The notes below the pieces were generated by a model. The model made no database searches, was not told where the DNA came from, and worked only from the letters and a program-made list of their open reading frames with translations. A stretch of 55,306 bases of DNA, taken from Planctomycetota bacterium (GTDB lineage: Bacteria; Planctomycetota; SZUA-567; JAKLDR01). The stretch spans positions 1-55,306 of the forward strand of contig JAKLDR010000018.1 of NCBI GenBank assembly GCA_022703445.1. Reading direction: 5' to 3'. Below, one piece after another: positions 33,888-42,541 of the stretch. The first letter of the stretch is position 1, and every line of letters starts with the position of its first letter. The position numbers and the translations under genes are program-made.

Positions 33888-35081
33888 ATGCGTTTCATTC
33901 TGACTTGCCCGATCGTCTGGTGTCTGGCGGCGGCTGCCGCGCCGGCCGGCGAGGCGACGCCCGCCGCGCCGCTGGGGCCGGTCCCGCCGGCGGACCTCAA
34001 GCCCAACACCTGGACACCGGTCAAGATCGACGCGGCGCTGCCGGCCGATCTCAAGGGCGCGCGCTGGGACACCGGCGACGGCTTCAGCTACTCGGTCTAC
34101 CGGGCCAAGACCGGCACGGTGCTGATCCGCACGGGCATCGACTGCAAGGCGGCGGGACTTTCGCCCGGCTACTACACCAACACCACCGCCGAGTGGGACC
34201 TGGCCACCGACAAGGCCGGCGTCGTCGAGGTCGCCAACTGGGGCGGCGGCTCCTACGGCAAGGGCAAGCTGCTGCCGGCCTTCAAGGACCACCCCACGCC
34301 GAGCCCGCGGCACACCTACGACGGCATCTGCTACGTGGAGGAGGAGGATGCGGTCTACGTGATGCTCGGTGCCAACTGGAAGACCTGCCTGGGCGAGGGC
34401 ATCGAGCCGGAGACCAAGGCCGCCCTGGCTCTCGACGACAACTCCACCTGGCGCTACTCCTTCGCCGAGAAGAAGTGGACGCGCATCGACGGCAGCGTCC
34501 GGCAGTTCTGGGGCGGCGTCTCGTCGTTCGAGAACCACATGCGCCACTGGCCGGCCGGCGGCAAGCTGCTCTACTTCAACGACAGCGCCAAGTACTACGC
34601 CGAGTTCGACCTCAAGGCCCGCAAGTGGGCGAAGGTCGAGCTCAAGAGCAGGTGTCCGATGTCGCTCTACGAGGCGCGCTCGGCGTGGGACACGAAGCGC
34701 GGGCTCTGGGTCTTCCGCCACGGGCCCCAGGCCTGCACCTACGATCCGGCGACGCGGGAGTTCAAGGCCCTGCCGGACCTCTACCCGATGCCCAACCCGG
34801 CGCCCAAGGACGAGAAGGACCCGCGCCGCGGCTGCCAGGGCATCGCCTACAACTCGAAGCACGACGTCTACTTCGCCAGCGGCCCGACCGGCAACGACAC
34901 CTACGTCCTGGAACCCGGGAAGGAAGCCTGGACCAACCTCAAGTGCGGGGATACGCCGCTGCGGGGCTGGGCCTATCTCCAGTACGATCCCAAGACCGAC
35001 CTGACCGTGCTGAACTACCAGTTCCAGGCCTTCAAGTTCCGCTACGTTCCGGAGAAACCCGCCGCCGGCGGCGGCAAGTAA
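33888..35081 (+). CDS. Exported beta-propeller protein, family B copy 2
   Basis: 397 residues. The mature part is a paralogue of the gene at 23345, sharing K-T-G-T-V-L-I-R-T-G-I, Y-T-N-T-T-A-E-W-D, H-P-T-P-S-P-R-H-T-Y-D-G-I-C-Y-V-E and E-N-H-M-R-H-W. The signal peptide is not like that of copy 1: M-R-F-I-L-T-C-P-I-V-W-C-L-A matches the family C genes at 28441 and 31166 instead. The hairpin, leader and signal sequence therefore seem to have been acquired as a unit. No catalytic motif is visible. It is followed after 10 nt by the last propeller gene. Confidence 0.84.
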   Translation: MRFILTCPIVWCLAAAAAPAGEATPAAPLGPVPPADLKPNTWTPVKIDAALPADLKGARWDTGDGFSYSVYRAKTGTVLIRTGIDCKAAGLSPGYYTNTTAEWDLATDKAGVVEVANWGGGSYGKGKLLPAFKDHPTPSPRHTYDGICYVEEEDAVYVMLGANWKTCLGEGIEPETKAALALDDNSTWRYSFAEKKWTRIDGSVRQFWGGVSSFENHMRHWPAGGKLLYFNDSAKYYAEFDLKARKWAKVELKSRCPMSLYEARSAWDTKRGLWVFRHGPQACTYDPATREFKALPDLYPMPNPAPKDEKDPRRGCQGIAYNSKHDVYFASGPTGNDTYVLEPGKEAWTNLKCGDTPLRGWAYLQYDPKTDLTVLNYQFQAFKFRYVPEKPAAGGGK

Positions 35082-35091
35082 GGAGTCGACC

Positions 35092-37341
35092 ATGAGAACC
35101 CTTCTGACCATCCTGGCATCCCTGCTGATCTCCGGTTTCGCCCCCGCCGCCGAGGGCGGAGCCGGCCAGAAGCTCGAGATGATCGAGCGGCCCGACGCCA
35201 AACCGCCGGAGCCGGCCAAGCGCGGCTCGGACTACAAGTTCAACAGCGGCAGGCTCGACGCCCGCTCCATGTGGGGCTGGCGGCTGGAGCTTCCAGATAG
35301 TTCCGGACTGGCCTTCGGCGGCATCGCCACCTGGACCATGCAGGAGATGAACGGTGCCCTGGTGCGCTCCGACGACCCGGCGGTGCGCACCCAGGTCCGG
35401 CGCGACGGCAAGTGGGTCTTCATCCACGAGGAGCTCCGCAAGAAGAACCCGCTCCAGCCGCACCACGACCGGCTCGAGGGGCTGGTCCGGCCGCTCAAGC
35501 TGGTCACGGGGCTGGCCCGGCACATCTACTTCGAGGGCCGCGACGAGGCCGCCGAGAAGGCCTTCGTCGAGAAGGAGATCGCCCCGAAGGCCGCCGAGCT
35601 CCTCGGCAAGCTCAAGGACGCGCGCGCCGAGCTCGCCAAGGCCGGCGCCTCGGACGACAAGTACGCCGCCGGCCAGGCGGCCTTCGCGCTCGGCTTCCTC
35701 GACAAGGTCGCCCCGGCGGTCGAAGGCCTCGGGACGCGTACCAGCCACGAGAAGCTGCTCGCCCTGCGCCTGGCGCGCGTGGCCCTCGAGCAGGCCGCCG
35801 AGGCCCTCGACGCCGAGCCGCCGGCCCGGGCGCTCTCCATGCCCGCCTACGACGCCAAGAGCGGGCTCTTCGCGATCTTCGGCGGCGACCACCTCGACTA
35901 CATGACCAACGACCTGTGGGTCTTCGACCCCAAGGCGCCGCGCTGGATGCAGCGCCACCCCAAGAGCGCGCCCGAGCCCCGCGCCGACCACACGCTGACC
36001 TCCGACGGCCAGGGCCGGCTGACCATGCGCGGCGGCTACCTCTACCAGCGGACGCCGCGGCCCCAGGGCTGGGCCAGCAACAGCTACGTCCACGCCGGCC
36101 CGGGCGACTGGGTCTACGACCTGGCCGCCGACGCCTGGACCGGCCCGGCCGACCCGCCGATGCTTCCTCCCGCGACCCGCGGCTACCGCGACGGCGGGCA
36201 CCTGCCCGAGCACTTCACCGCCGGCGAGCGGCCGGACGCCGCGGCGCACGCGAAGACGCTTGCCGCCCTGCCCGCCAACACCTGGGTCGACCTGAAACCC
36301 TCCCCGAAGTTCGCCGGCAACCGCGACTGGGGGACGCTGGGCTGGGACGCCGAGCGGGACATGATCTACTTCTACAACGGCGGGCACTCCGCCTACGCCG
36401 GCACCGACGTGGCCCACTACCACCTGGCCACGGGCCGCTGGGACCAGCCGGTGGAGGTCGAGTACCCGCTGATGTACATCGGCGCCTCGGGCAGTTCGGT
36501 GCCGGGCTGGAGCTTCAACCGCCGGCCGTGGGTCACGAACCACCTCTGGAACTCCTATCGCTACCACCCGGGCCTGAAGCGCCTGGTCGTCGCCGGGCGC
36601 TACACCAGCCCCTGCTGGCCGAAGGGCTGGGGCAACCCGGACGTCAACCTCTACCTCTACGATCCCGACCTGGCCGACTGGGAGAAGCGCGTGCCCAACA
36701 ACGTCGAGATGTCCTGCATGGGCGCGCAGATCCTGCACGTCCCGGGGCTCGGCATGATCGAGTGGGGCAACTGGCTGCTGGACGACGCCAAGCTCGAGTG
36801 GAAGAAGCTCGGCGCCAAGGGCAAGCTGCCCGGCGCGGGCATCGACTTCTGCGGCTTCACCAACGACCCCAAGCGCAACCGGGTGCTCTTCTTCAGCGGC
36901 GGGGAGTACAGCGGCAAGCCGTACTCCGGCGAGGTCTTCGCCATGGCCGTGCCGTCGCTCGAGGTCACCAGCTTCAAGCCGGAGGGCTCGGAGCACATCA
37001 AGGCCACCTACGCCGGGCGCGAGAACTGCCTGGGCACCTGGGTCCTCCGCGAGGTAGTCTACCACCCGGGGCTCGACATGTTCCTCTTCAGCTCCAACCT
37101 GCCCGGCGGCTACACCGCGGCACTGGACGTGAAGGGCAACCGCTGGGTTGGCCTGAAGCTCCCCGGGCCGCACCCCTTCGGGCTGAGCTCGGCCATGGCC
37201 TACGACGCCAGGCGCGACCTGATCTACTCGGTGGGCACCCGCGCCGACGTCTCGGCGCTGCGCATCGACCCCAAGACGGTCGAGATCAAGACCCTGGCGG
37301 AGATCGTCGCCGAGGCGCCCCCGCCCCAGCCCAGGAAGTGA
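35092..37341 (+). CDS. Large exported Kelch-type propeller protein
   Basis: 749 residues with a signal peptide (L-L-T-I-L-A-S-L-L-I-S-G-F-A-P-A-A). A helical segment (~110-240, A-R-H-I-Y-F-E-G-R-D-E-A-A-E-K-A-F) is followed by two Kelch-rich regions: M-T-N-D-L-W-V-F-D-P-K-A-P-R-W (~263-277), W-V-Y-D-L-A-A-D-A-W, then G-G-H-S-A-Y-A-G-T-D-V-A-H-Y and Y-L-Y-D-P-D-L-A-D-W-E. AAGGAG precedes the ATG. Related proteins occur as multiple copies in PVC genomes, but no function is established. It closes the propeller cluster and ends before a long repeat region. Confidence 0.84.
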   Translation: MRTLLTILASLLISGFAPAAEGGAGQKLEMIERPDAKPPEPAKRGSDYKFNSGRLDARSMWGWRLELPDSSGLAFGGIATWTMQEMNGALVRSDDPAVRTQVRRDGKWVFIHEELRKKNPLQPHHDRLEGLVRPLKLVTGLARHIYFEGRDEAAEKAFVEKEIAPKAAELLGKLKDARAELAKAGASDDKYAAGQAAFALGFLDKVAPAVEGLGTRTSHEKLLALRLARVALEQAAEALDAEPPARALSMPAYDAKSGLFAIFGGDHLDYMTNDLWVFDPKAPRWMQRHPKSAPEPRADHTLTSDGQGRLTMRGGYLYQRTPRPQGWASNSYVHAGPGDWVYDLAADAWTGPADPPMLPPATRGYRDGGHLPEHFTAGERPDAAAHAKTLAALPANTWVDLKPSPKFAGNRDWGTLGWDAERDMIYFYNGGHSAYAGTDVAHYHLATGRWDQPVEVEYPLMYIGASGSSVPGWSFNRRPWVTNHLWNSYRYHPGLKRLVVAGRYTSPCWPKGWGNPDVNLYLYDPDLADWEKRVPNNVEMSCMGAQILHVPGLGMIEWGNWLLDDAKLEWKKLGAKGKLPGAGIDFCGFTNDPKRNRVLFFSGGEYSGKPYSGEVFAMAVPSLEVTSFKPEGSEHIKATYAGRENCLGTWVLREVVYHPGLDMFLFSSNLPGGYTAALDVKGNRWVGLKLPGPHPFGLSSAMAYDARRDLIYSVGTRADVSALRIDPKTVEIKTLAEIVAEAPPPQPRK

Positions 37342-37397
37342 CCCCGTCCACGGCTGTCTCAAGAGCCGGCGAGCATCCCGTCTGCGGAGGCGCAGTA

Positions 37398-37590
37398 TCA
37401 ACGCAGAGGCCGCGGAGGGACGCAGAGGGGCGCAGAGGAGGGCGGGATATCGGGGGGGGCTGGGGAGGTGGAGCGGATCCCGGATTCGCTCCCAAGGAAC
37501 TGGCTCGCGACAAGGTGTCGCGCGCCTCTGTCCGGACTAGAGACCATCCCCCTCTGCGGCCTCTGCGTCCCTCCGCGACCTCCGCGTTGA
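37398..37590. repeat. CGCAGAGG-type long hairpin
   Basis: Left arm 37398-37440 and right arm 37548-37590 are complementary over ~35 bp (TCAACGC, A/G, GAGG, C/T, CGCGGAGGGACGCAGAGG) around a ~107-nt loop. The loop contains its own stem, CGCGACA-AGG-TGTCGCG (37507-37523). The arm words match the inverted pair that flanks the small gene at 11245. It separates the propeller cluster from the amino-sugar genes. Confidence 0.85.
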
Positions 37591-37678
37591 AAACACCCGT
37601 TGGGTCAACGATAGATGGGCGATTTGAGATGACCTTGTGAGCCCGGCCGGAGGGCCTCGACGGAGGAGCCCCTCGCGC

Positions 37679-37684
37679 TATACT
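37679..37684 (+). promoter_or_regulatory. -10 element (TATACT) of the NagB-like gene
   Basis: TATACT ends 21 nt before the ATG at 37706, so transcription would begin near 37691 with a short leader carrying GGAGGGAG. The -35 is unclear (CTCGAC at 37656 is 17 bp away). The gene therefore probably has its own promoter. Confidence 0.45.
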
Positions 37685-37705
37685 GGGCGTTTGGAGGGAG
37701 ATGGC

Positions 37706-38638
37706 ATGCGCAGGCTGAGCTCGGTCGCCCCTGACTGGTGGGACTACACCACCCTCGATGACGCGATCCTGGCCGACGCCGCCAAGCTCGAGGCCAAGGA
37801 TCTGCTGGCGCTCTCCCGGCCCGGCTTCCGGGTGGTCTTCTACGACACGCTCGAGGACTTCTACCTGGCCGAGGCGCTCGAGTACATCGCCGCCTGGGGG
37901 CAGTCGACGCCCGACAGCCCCGTGGGCATCTGCGGGCCGATCGGGCCGACCGAGCAGCTGCCGCTGGTCGCGCGCCTGGTGAACGAGCTCGACCTGGACC
38001 TACGGAAGAAGGGCGCGCACTTCTGGGGCATGGACGAGTGGTTCCTGGACGGCCGCGAGGCGCCCGTCGACCACCCGCTGTCCTTCGCGCGGGCCGACCT
38101 CGAGCTCTGCTTCAACCGCATCAAGCCTGAGCTGGCCATGCCCCGCGAGAACCTGCACTTCCCGGCCAAGGACACTCGCGCCTACAGCGCGAGCTACGAT
38201 GCCGTCCGCTGCGCGGTGATGCAGGGCGGCCAGGGCGAGGTCAAGCACTGGGCCTTCAACGACCCGCCGAAGCGCGAGGGCAAATACCGGGACGCGCCGC
38301 CGGCGCCCGAGGAGTACAGGAAGCTCGGCGCGCGGGTGGTCGACCTCCACCCCATGACCGTGATCCAGAACGCCCGGACCTCCGGCGGCGGGAACGTGTC
38401 GCTCGTGCCGACCCAGGCGCTCTCGGTCGGGCCGCGCGAGACCTGGAAGGCCGAGAAGGTCTCCATCTGGCACGCCGGCACCCACGACAACCCCTTCGGG
38501 ATGCGCCTGACCACGCTGATGATCTCGAAGCGCCTGCCGGACAGCGCGGTGCCGATGAGCCTCTTGGCCGACCATCCCAACGTGCAGTTCAACTTCTACC
38601 GCCCGGCGATCGGCAGCTGCCAGGCGGAGATGCACTAG
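37706..38638 (+). CDS. Divergent NagB-like glucosamine-6-phosphate deaminase/isomerase
   Basis: NagB enzymes convert glucosamine-6-phosphate to fructose-6-phosphate and ammonia. The 310-residue protein has G-P-I-G-P-T near 80, the M-D-E-W segment (usually M-D-E-Y, with the catalytic Asp) near 113, and K-H-W-A-F-N-D-P-P in place of D-G-H-I-A-F-N-E-P. The His and Asn are kept, but the Asp two residues before the His is replaced by Val, so the catalytic relay is altered. GGAGGGAG precedes the ATG. It is followed by a PIG-L deacetylase, a pairing that suggests use of N-acetylated amino sugars, perhaps with changed specificity. Confidence 0.75.
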   Translation: MRRLSSVAPDWWDYTTLDDAILADAAKLEAKDLLALSRPGFRVVFYDTLEDFYLAEALEYIAAWGQSTPDSPVGICGPIGPTEQLPLVARLVNELDLDLRKKGAHFWGMDEWFLDGREAPVDHPLSFARADLELCFNRIKPELAMPRENLHFPAKDTRAYSASYDAVRCAVMQGGQGEVKHWAFNDPPKREGKYRDAPPAPEEYRKLGARVVDLHPMTVIQNARTSGGGNVSLVPTQALSVGPRETWKAEKVSIWHAGTHDNPFGMRLTTLMISKRLPDSAVPMSLLADHPNVQFNFYRPAIGSCQAEMH

Positions 38639-38656
38639 CGCCGCCGGAGGCGGCGC
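38638..38656 (+). terminator. GCGCCGCC-GGA-GGCGGCGC stem-loop
   Basis: An 8-bp perfect stem starting at the last base of the NagB-like stop codon. It is followed by GAGCAGG-type repeated words up to the next ATG, not by a T-tract. Read-through to the deacetylase gene is possible. Confidence 0.4.
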
Positions 38657-38692
38657 AGAGCAGGTGAGCAGGGGAACAGGAGAGCAGGAGAG

Positions 38693-39493
38693 ATGACTCG
38701 CCGCGCGGTCCTGGCCATCGCCGCCCACCCGGACGACATCGAGTTCATGATGGCCGGGACGCTCATCCTGCTCCGGCGCGCGGGGTGGGAGCTCCACTAC
38801 CTGAACCTGGCCGACGGGTCGTGCGGCACGGCCACCGAGAGCGCTCGGAGCATCGCGGCGAAGCGCCTCCGGGAGGCGCAGGCCGCCTGCCGGCTCTTGG
38901 GCGCGCGGCACTGGCCGCCGATCGCCAAGGACCTCCAACTCTACCATACGACCGAGACCGTGGCGCGAGTCGTCGCCGTGATCCGGAAGGTGCGGCCGCG
39001 GATTATCCTGGCCCAGTCGCCCACTGACTACATGGAAGATCACATCAACGCCTGCCGGATCGCGGTCACCGCGGCCTTCGCGCAGGGGATGCGGAACTTC
39101 CCCTGCCGGCCGCGGGTCGCGCCGACGGGCGACGAGGTCACCGTCTACCACGCGCTGCCCTACGGCCTGCGCGACCCGCTCCGGCGGCGCCTCCGCGCCG
39201 GGCAGTACGTGGACATCGGCGGGGTCCTCGCGGACAAGCGCGCGGCGCTGGCCGCCCACGCCAGCCAGAAGGAGTGGCTCGACGTCAGCCAGGGGCTCGA
39301 CGCGTACCTGAAGACCATGGAGGCCATGAGCCGCGAGGTTGGCAGGATGTCGGGCCGCTTCCGCTACGCCGAGGGCTGGCGCCGGCGGAGCCACCTGGGC
39401 TTCTCGGCCGCGGACTCCGACCCGCTCGGCGCGGCGCTCGGGAGGCTCTGCCGCGTCGACCGGCGGTACGAGTCCGAACTGGAGAGGGGCTGA
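38693..39493 (+). CDS. PIG-L/LmbE family zinc deacetylase
   Basis: The 266-residue enzyme removes acetyl groups from N-acetylated amino sugars. It has the zinc motif A-H-P-D-D-I-E (H12, D15), the S-P-T-D-Y-M-E-D-H motif near 104-112 with Asp and His, and the family helix around L-R-E-A-Q-A-A-C-R-L-L. No signal peptide is seen, so it is cytoplasmic. It follows the NagB-like gene by 54 nt. Together they could deacetylate and then deaminate an amino sugar, possibly one released outside by other genes. The exact substrate cannot be inferred. Confidence 0.87.
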   Translation: MTRRAVLAIAAHPDDIEFMMAGTLILLRRAGWELHYLNLADGSCGTATESARSIAAKRLREAQAACRLLGARHWPPIAKDLQLYHTTETVARVVAVIRKVRPRIILAQSPTDYMEDHINACRIAVTAAFAQGMRNFPCRPRVAPTGDEVTVYHALPYGLRDPLRRRLRAGQYVDIGGVLADKRAALAAHASQKEWLDVSQGLDAYLKTMEAMSREVGRMSGRFRYAEGWRRRSHLGFSAADSDPLGAALGRLCRVDRRYESELERG

Positions 39494-39498
39494 GGGCG

Positions 39499-40641
39499 AT
39501 GAAGCCACTGCGCAGCGCGCTCGTCCTCGCGGCGCTCCTGGCGCTGGCCGGATGCTCACGCGGCGAGGAGGCTGCGGAGGCCAAGCCGGCCGGCCAGCCG
39601 CCGCCGGCGCCCGCCCCGGCTCCGGTTGCGCCGGACCCGGAGCTTGAGGCGCTTGGCCTGAAGGTGTTTGGCAAGCACGAGCACAAGTGGAAGCACTCCG
39701 AGCCCCACTATCGATTGGAATTGGGGCGAGACTGGCTCGATGAAGGTAGCCCGGCACCATCAGAAGAGAAGCTTGGAGAAATGCGCAGGATGCCGGGAGT
39801 GGTGAGTGTCGAGGTGAAGGACGGCATCCTGCCCTATACGAAGAAGCCGGGCAAGTATGTTCTCGTTACCAAGCTTATCGACCTCTGGTCCGAGGCCGAC
39901 GTGAACGCCTGGAAGAAGGAGACGGCGGAGAAGTACATGATCCTCGCCGATGTCGGCCGGACCAAGTGGGCCAAGGGCTACTCGGCGGACCGGCGCCCCT
40001 GGTACGTGGGCGCCGACCGGCCCGACGAGCAGGTCATCGACATCTGCGTGATGTACATGACCAAGGACGGCTCCTACGCCAAGGCCTGGGTGTACGCCGT
40101 CGAGGAACCGTCGGTCATCTTCCGGCACGAGTTCGACAATCTGGTCATCCGGGGCGGGCGCAGTGACGCCACCCGGAAGACCGAGGGCGGCCATGTGTAC
40201 GAGGTGCAGGACCATGCCGGGAACAGGGAGGGCGCCGTCTGGCTCTCCGGCGAGCGGGTGGTCGTCAAGGTGGCCGGGGACGAGTATCCCGCCGAGCTGA
40301 TCGAAGGCTACCTCAAGAAGTATCCGAGCGCGTTGGACAATGCGTCGCGGATCGACTTCGGCCGGTGGGCTGCCGAAGAGTTTGCGCTGAGGCTGAGGAG
40401 GATCGACGAGGCTGCGGATCGCCTGGCGGCCGGGAAGAAGCAGCGGATCAGCGTCTACGACGAACTGACCGCCCTGCGCACGCGCTTCCCGATCCAGGTC
40501 GAAGGCTACAGCCAATCCAAGGACTTCGACTCCCCCGAGAAGCTCCGCGCGCTCCGCAAACAGCTCGGCGACTGGTGGGCCGCCAACAAGGACAAGCTCC
40601 GCTGGAACCCGAAGATCCGCGGGTTCGAGGCGGGGGAGTAG
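39499..40641 (+). CDS. Lipoprotein of unknown function
   Basis: 380 residues with a lipobox (L-A-L-A-G-C, Cys 19) and a Pro/Ala-rich linker. The mature part contains V-S-V-E-V-K-D-G-I-L-P-Y-T-K-K-P-G-K-Y-V and a charged helical C-terminus ending W-W-A-A-N-K-D-K-L-R-W-N-P-K. That tail resembles the W-W-x-x-N-K-D-K/R-L-x-W ending seen in some HEAT-repeat-associated planctomycete proteins. Only 5 nt separate it from the deacetylase gene, so it is probably in the same transcript. The first third has a lower GC content than its neighbours. No enzyme motif is recognised. Confidence 0.78.
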   Translation: MKPLRSALVLAALLALAGCSRGEEAAEAKPAGQPPPAPAPAPVAPDPELEALGLKVFGKHEHKWKHSEPHYRLELGRDWLDEGSPAPSEEKLGEMRRMPGVVSVEVKDGILPYTKKPGKYVLVTKLIDLWSEADVNAWKKETAEKYMILADVGRTKWAKGYSADRRPWYVGADRPDEQVIDICVMYMTKDGSYAKAWVYAVEEPSVIFRHEFDNLVIRGGRSDATRKTEGGHVYEVQDHAGNREGAVWLSGERVVVKVAGDEYPAELIEGYLKKYPSALDNASRIDFGRWAAEEFALRLRRIDEAADRLAAGKKQRISVYDELTALRTRFPIQVEGYSQSKDFDSPEKLRALRKQLGDWWAANKDKLRWNPKIRGFEAGE

Positions 40642-40662
40642 GCTAGAAGGTTCCCGAGATTT

Positions 40663-41520
40663 TCAGGGCTGTCGCCAGTCGTCGAGTCGCGCGAGCGTCG
40701 CGGCGACCGCCCCGGCCTGCTCCGGCTCCCGCCGGCGCAGCGGCTCGACGGTGAGGTCCAGGAACATCGGCGTCACCGAGACGTGGCCGGCGGCCAGGGC
40801 CGCGGCGTCGGTCCAGTCGTCGGGGTCATGGATCTCCATGTTGCCGTCGACGCTGTAGAAGCAGGCGCCGTCCGGGGCGCCGCCCTTCGACAGGCTCAGG
40901 GCTTCGGGCGATGAGCTGGTCGAATCGCCCTCAGGGCAGGCACACGAGCGGTAGAACTCGCGGAAGCCGCTCCGGCCGTGGCGGGTGAGGCGGATGCCCC
41001 TGACCGGCCTCCCGCTCGCCGGCAGGTTCACGTTGAAGAGCAGGCCCGGGGTCCAGGGCGCGAGCGCCGCCAGGCGCTCCAGGACCGGCCGGGCGCGCTC
41101 CGCGGCCGCCGGGAAGTCGTAGGGCGCGGAAACGTCGAGGCTCAGCGCGACCGCCGGGACGCCGGCGACCGCCGCCTCGGCCGCCGCGCCCACCGTGCCG
41201 GAGTAGAAGGCGTTCACCCCGACGTTGGGGCCGGCGTTGATCCCGGAGAGCACCAGCCCCGCCCAGCCCGGCCAGAGCTCGGCGAGCGCCAGCTTCACCG
41301 CGTCGGCCGGCGTGCCCCGCACCGCCACGGCCCGCTCGGCGCCGGGGACCTCCGCCGGCCAGCAGGCCACCGGCCGGTGCAGGGTGACGGCGTGGCCGAT
41401 GCCCGAGGCCGGGCGCTCGGTGGCCGCGGCGCGCACCGTCCCGAGCCGCGCGGCCTCGGCGGCCAGGGCCGCGAAGCCCTCCGCGGCGATGCCGTCGTCA
41501 CAGCTGACCAGGATGTTCAT
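40663..41520 (-). CDS. surE: 5'/3'-nucleotidase SurE (with repeat-derived insertion)
   Basis: SurE dephosphorylates nucleoside monophosphates using a divalent metal. The 285-residue protein has C-D-D-G-I near residue 7 (family N-D-D-G-I), S-G-I-G-H-A-V-T-L (~41-49), and S-G-I-N-A-G-P-N-V-G-V-N-A-F-Y-S-G-T-V-G (~90-109), covering the metal and phosphate sites, so it may be active. Between F-R-E-F-Y and the C-terminal V-S-V-T-P region is an insertion encoded by an inverted pair of dispersed repeats (40883-40940). It overlaps the upstream gene by 4 nt. Confidence 0.9.
   Translation of the reverse strand: MNILVSCDDGIAAEGFAALAAEAARLGTVRAAATERPASGIGHAVTLHRPVACWPAEVPGAERAVAVRGTPADAVKLALAELWPGWAGLVLSGINAGPNVGVNAFYSGTVGAAAEAAVAGVPAVALSLDVSAPYDFPAAAERARPVLERLAALAPWTPGLLFNVNLPASGRPVRGIRLTRHGRSGFREFYRSCACPEGDSTSSSPEALSLSKGGAPDGACFYSVDGNMEIHDPDDWTDAAALAAGHVSVTPMFLDLTVEPLRRREPEQAGAVAATLARLDDWRQP
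40883..40940. repeat. Dispersed 20-mer and a degenerate inverted partner inside surE
   Basis: The 20-mer at 40883-40902 is identical to 25938-25957. A degenerate inverse copy (GATGAGCTGGTCGAATCG and CCTCAGGGC) follows within 40 bp, so the whole insert can fold as a stem. It keeps the surE reading frame open. Confidence 0.85.
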
Positions 41521-42506
41521 TTTGCGGGCTGCTTGGTCTTGTTCTTCCGCGGTTTCTCGCCGCCGTCCGGCTTCTTGTCCTCGGGCTTCTTGTCATCCGG
41601 CTTCCGGTCGGCGGCGCGGTCGCCGCTGCCGACGCGGGCGTAGCCGGACTTTGACGGGTCGTCGTAGTCGCCGGGCTCCTCCCGGGCCTCGGAGAGCCGC
41701 TCGGTGGTGATCTCGATCCGGCCGCCGCCGGGGAGCGGGAAGACCGCCTCCATGACCAGGCCCTTCAGGCCGGCGAGTTGCGCGGAGAGCTGTTTGCCGA
41801 GAAGCTGGCCGGCGCGCAGCCAGGAGGCCTCCAGGGCCGGAGCCTCGCGCGGCGAGAGGTACAGGCTGCAGAGCTCCTGGCCGCCGGCGCTGACCGTGAC
41901 CAGCTCGCAGTCCTCGCCGGCGACGGTCTTCTTCGTGCCCGTGCGCTTCACGGCGATCCGGACGGCGTCCTCGTCGTTCTCCAGGGCGGCCTCCAGCCGC
42001 GCGCGGACCGCGGCGTCCCCGATCATGGGCAGGCGACGCCTGAGGCGCTCGCGGCCGGACTCGGCCGCCGACCGCAGCGAGCTGAAGGATATCTCCCGGT
42101 AGGTCTTGTGGTCCTTGTCAGCCTCCAGCAGCCAGAGCACCCCGAGGTCGGCGCGCAGGATGGTGGCGGACTTGCCGTCCTCGGCGGTCTCGCGCATCCG
42201 GTCGGTGCCCAGCTTCACGGTGAGGCGGCGGGTCGAGAGCTCGACGATGTCCGGCTTGGCGTCGGTTGCGGCCGGGGCCGGGGCCGGGGCCGGGGCGGGC
42301 GCCGGGATCGCCGCTGCGGAATCCGGCGCGGCGGCCTTGCCGGGCTCGGCCGGGGCGTCGGCCTTGGGAGCCGGCCTGGGGCCGAACTCCCGCACGATGC
42401 GCTCCAGCACCACGTCGGCGCGGGCCGCGGAGGCCGCCAGCAACAGGGCGGCGCCGGCCGCGACCGCGGCCGCCAGATTGACGCCGGTCAGTCTGCGGAG
42501 AGCCAT
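41517..42506 (-). CDS. Exported protein with Lys/Pro-rich tail, function unknown
   Basis: 329 residues beginning with a signal peptide (L-A-A-A-V-A-A-G-A-A-L-L-L-A-A-S-A-A-R-A). An Ala/Pro linker (~50-80) is followed by a folded domain with V-E-L-S-T-R-R-L-T-V-K-L-G, A-D-L-G-V-L-W-L-L-E-A-D-K-D-H-K-T-Y-R-E, and V-A-G-E-D-C-E-L-V-T, a pattern like DUF4412-type lipoprotein-binding folds where a surface state is 'read out' from metal or dye binding; this match is weak. The C-terminus is an acidic/basic D-D-K-K-P repeat. It has a leaderless-type promoter and overlaps surE. Confidence 0.7.
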   Translation of the reverse strand: MALRRLTGVNLAAAVAAGAALLLAASAARADVVLERIVREFGPRPAPKADAPAEPGKAAAPDSAAAIPAPAPAPAPAPAATDAKPDIVELSTRRLTVKLGTDRMRETAEDGKSATILRADLGVLWLLEADKDHKTYREISFSSLRSAAESGRERLRRRLPMIGDAAVRARLEAALENDEDAVRIAVKRTGTKKTVAGEDCELVTVSAGGQELCSLYLSPREAPALEASWLRAGQLLGKQLSAQLAGLKGLVMEAVFPLPGGGRIEITTERLSEAREEPGDYDDPSKSGYARVGSGDRAADRKPDDKKPEDKKPDGGEKPRKNKTKQPAK

Positions 42507-42512
42507 GGCGCC

Positions 42513-42541
42513 ATTTTAGCCGCCCTCCCGGAAAGCGCCAG
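42513..42541 (-). promoter_or_regulatory. Candidate leaderless promoter
   Basis: TAAAAT (42518-42513) ends 6 nt before the ATG at 42506, with CTGGCG (42541-42536) 17 bp upstream. No Shine-Dalgarno is present. Confidence 0.45.

Noticed and set aside
31148..34072. A 974-codon minus-strand open frame
   Set aside because: It covers a complete propeller gene and a hairpin, has no signal peptide or motif, and is explained by GC-rich codon bias.
35032..37401. A 789-codon minus-strand open frame
   Set aside because: Antisense to the Kelch-type gene at 35092 and with shadow-type composition.
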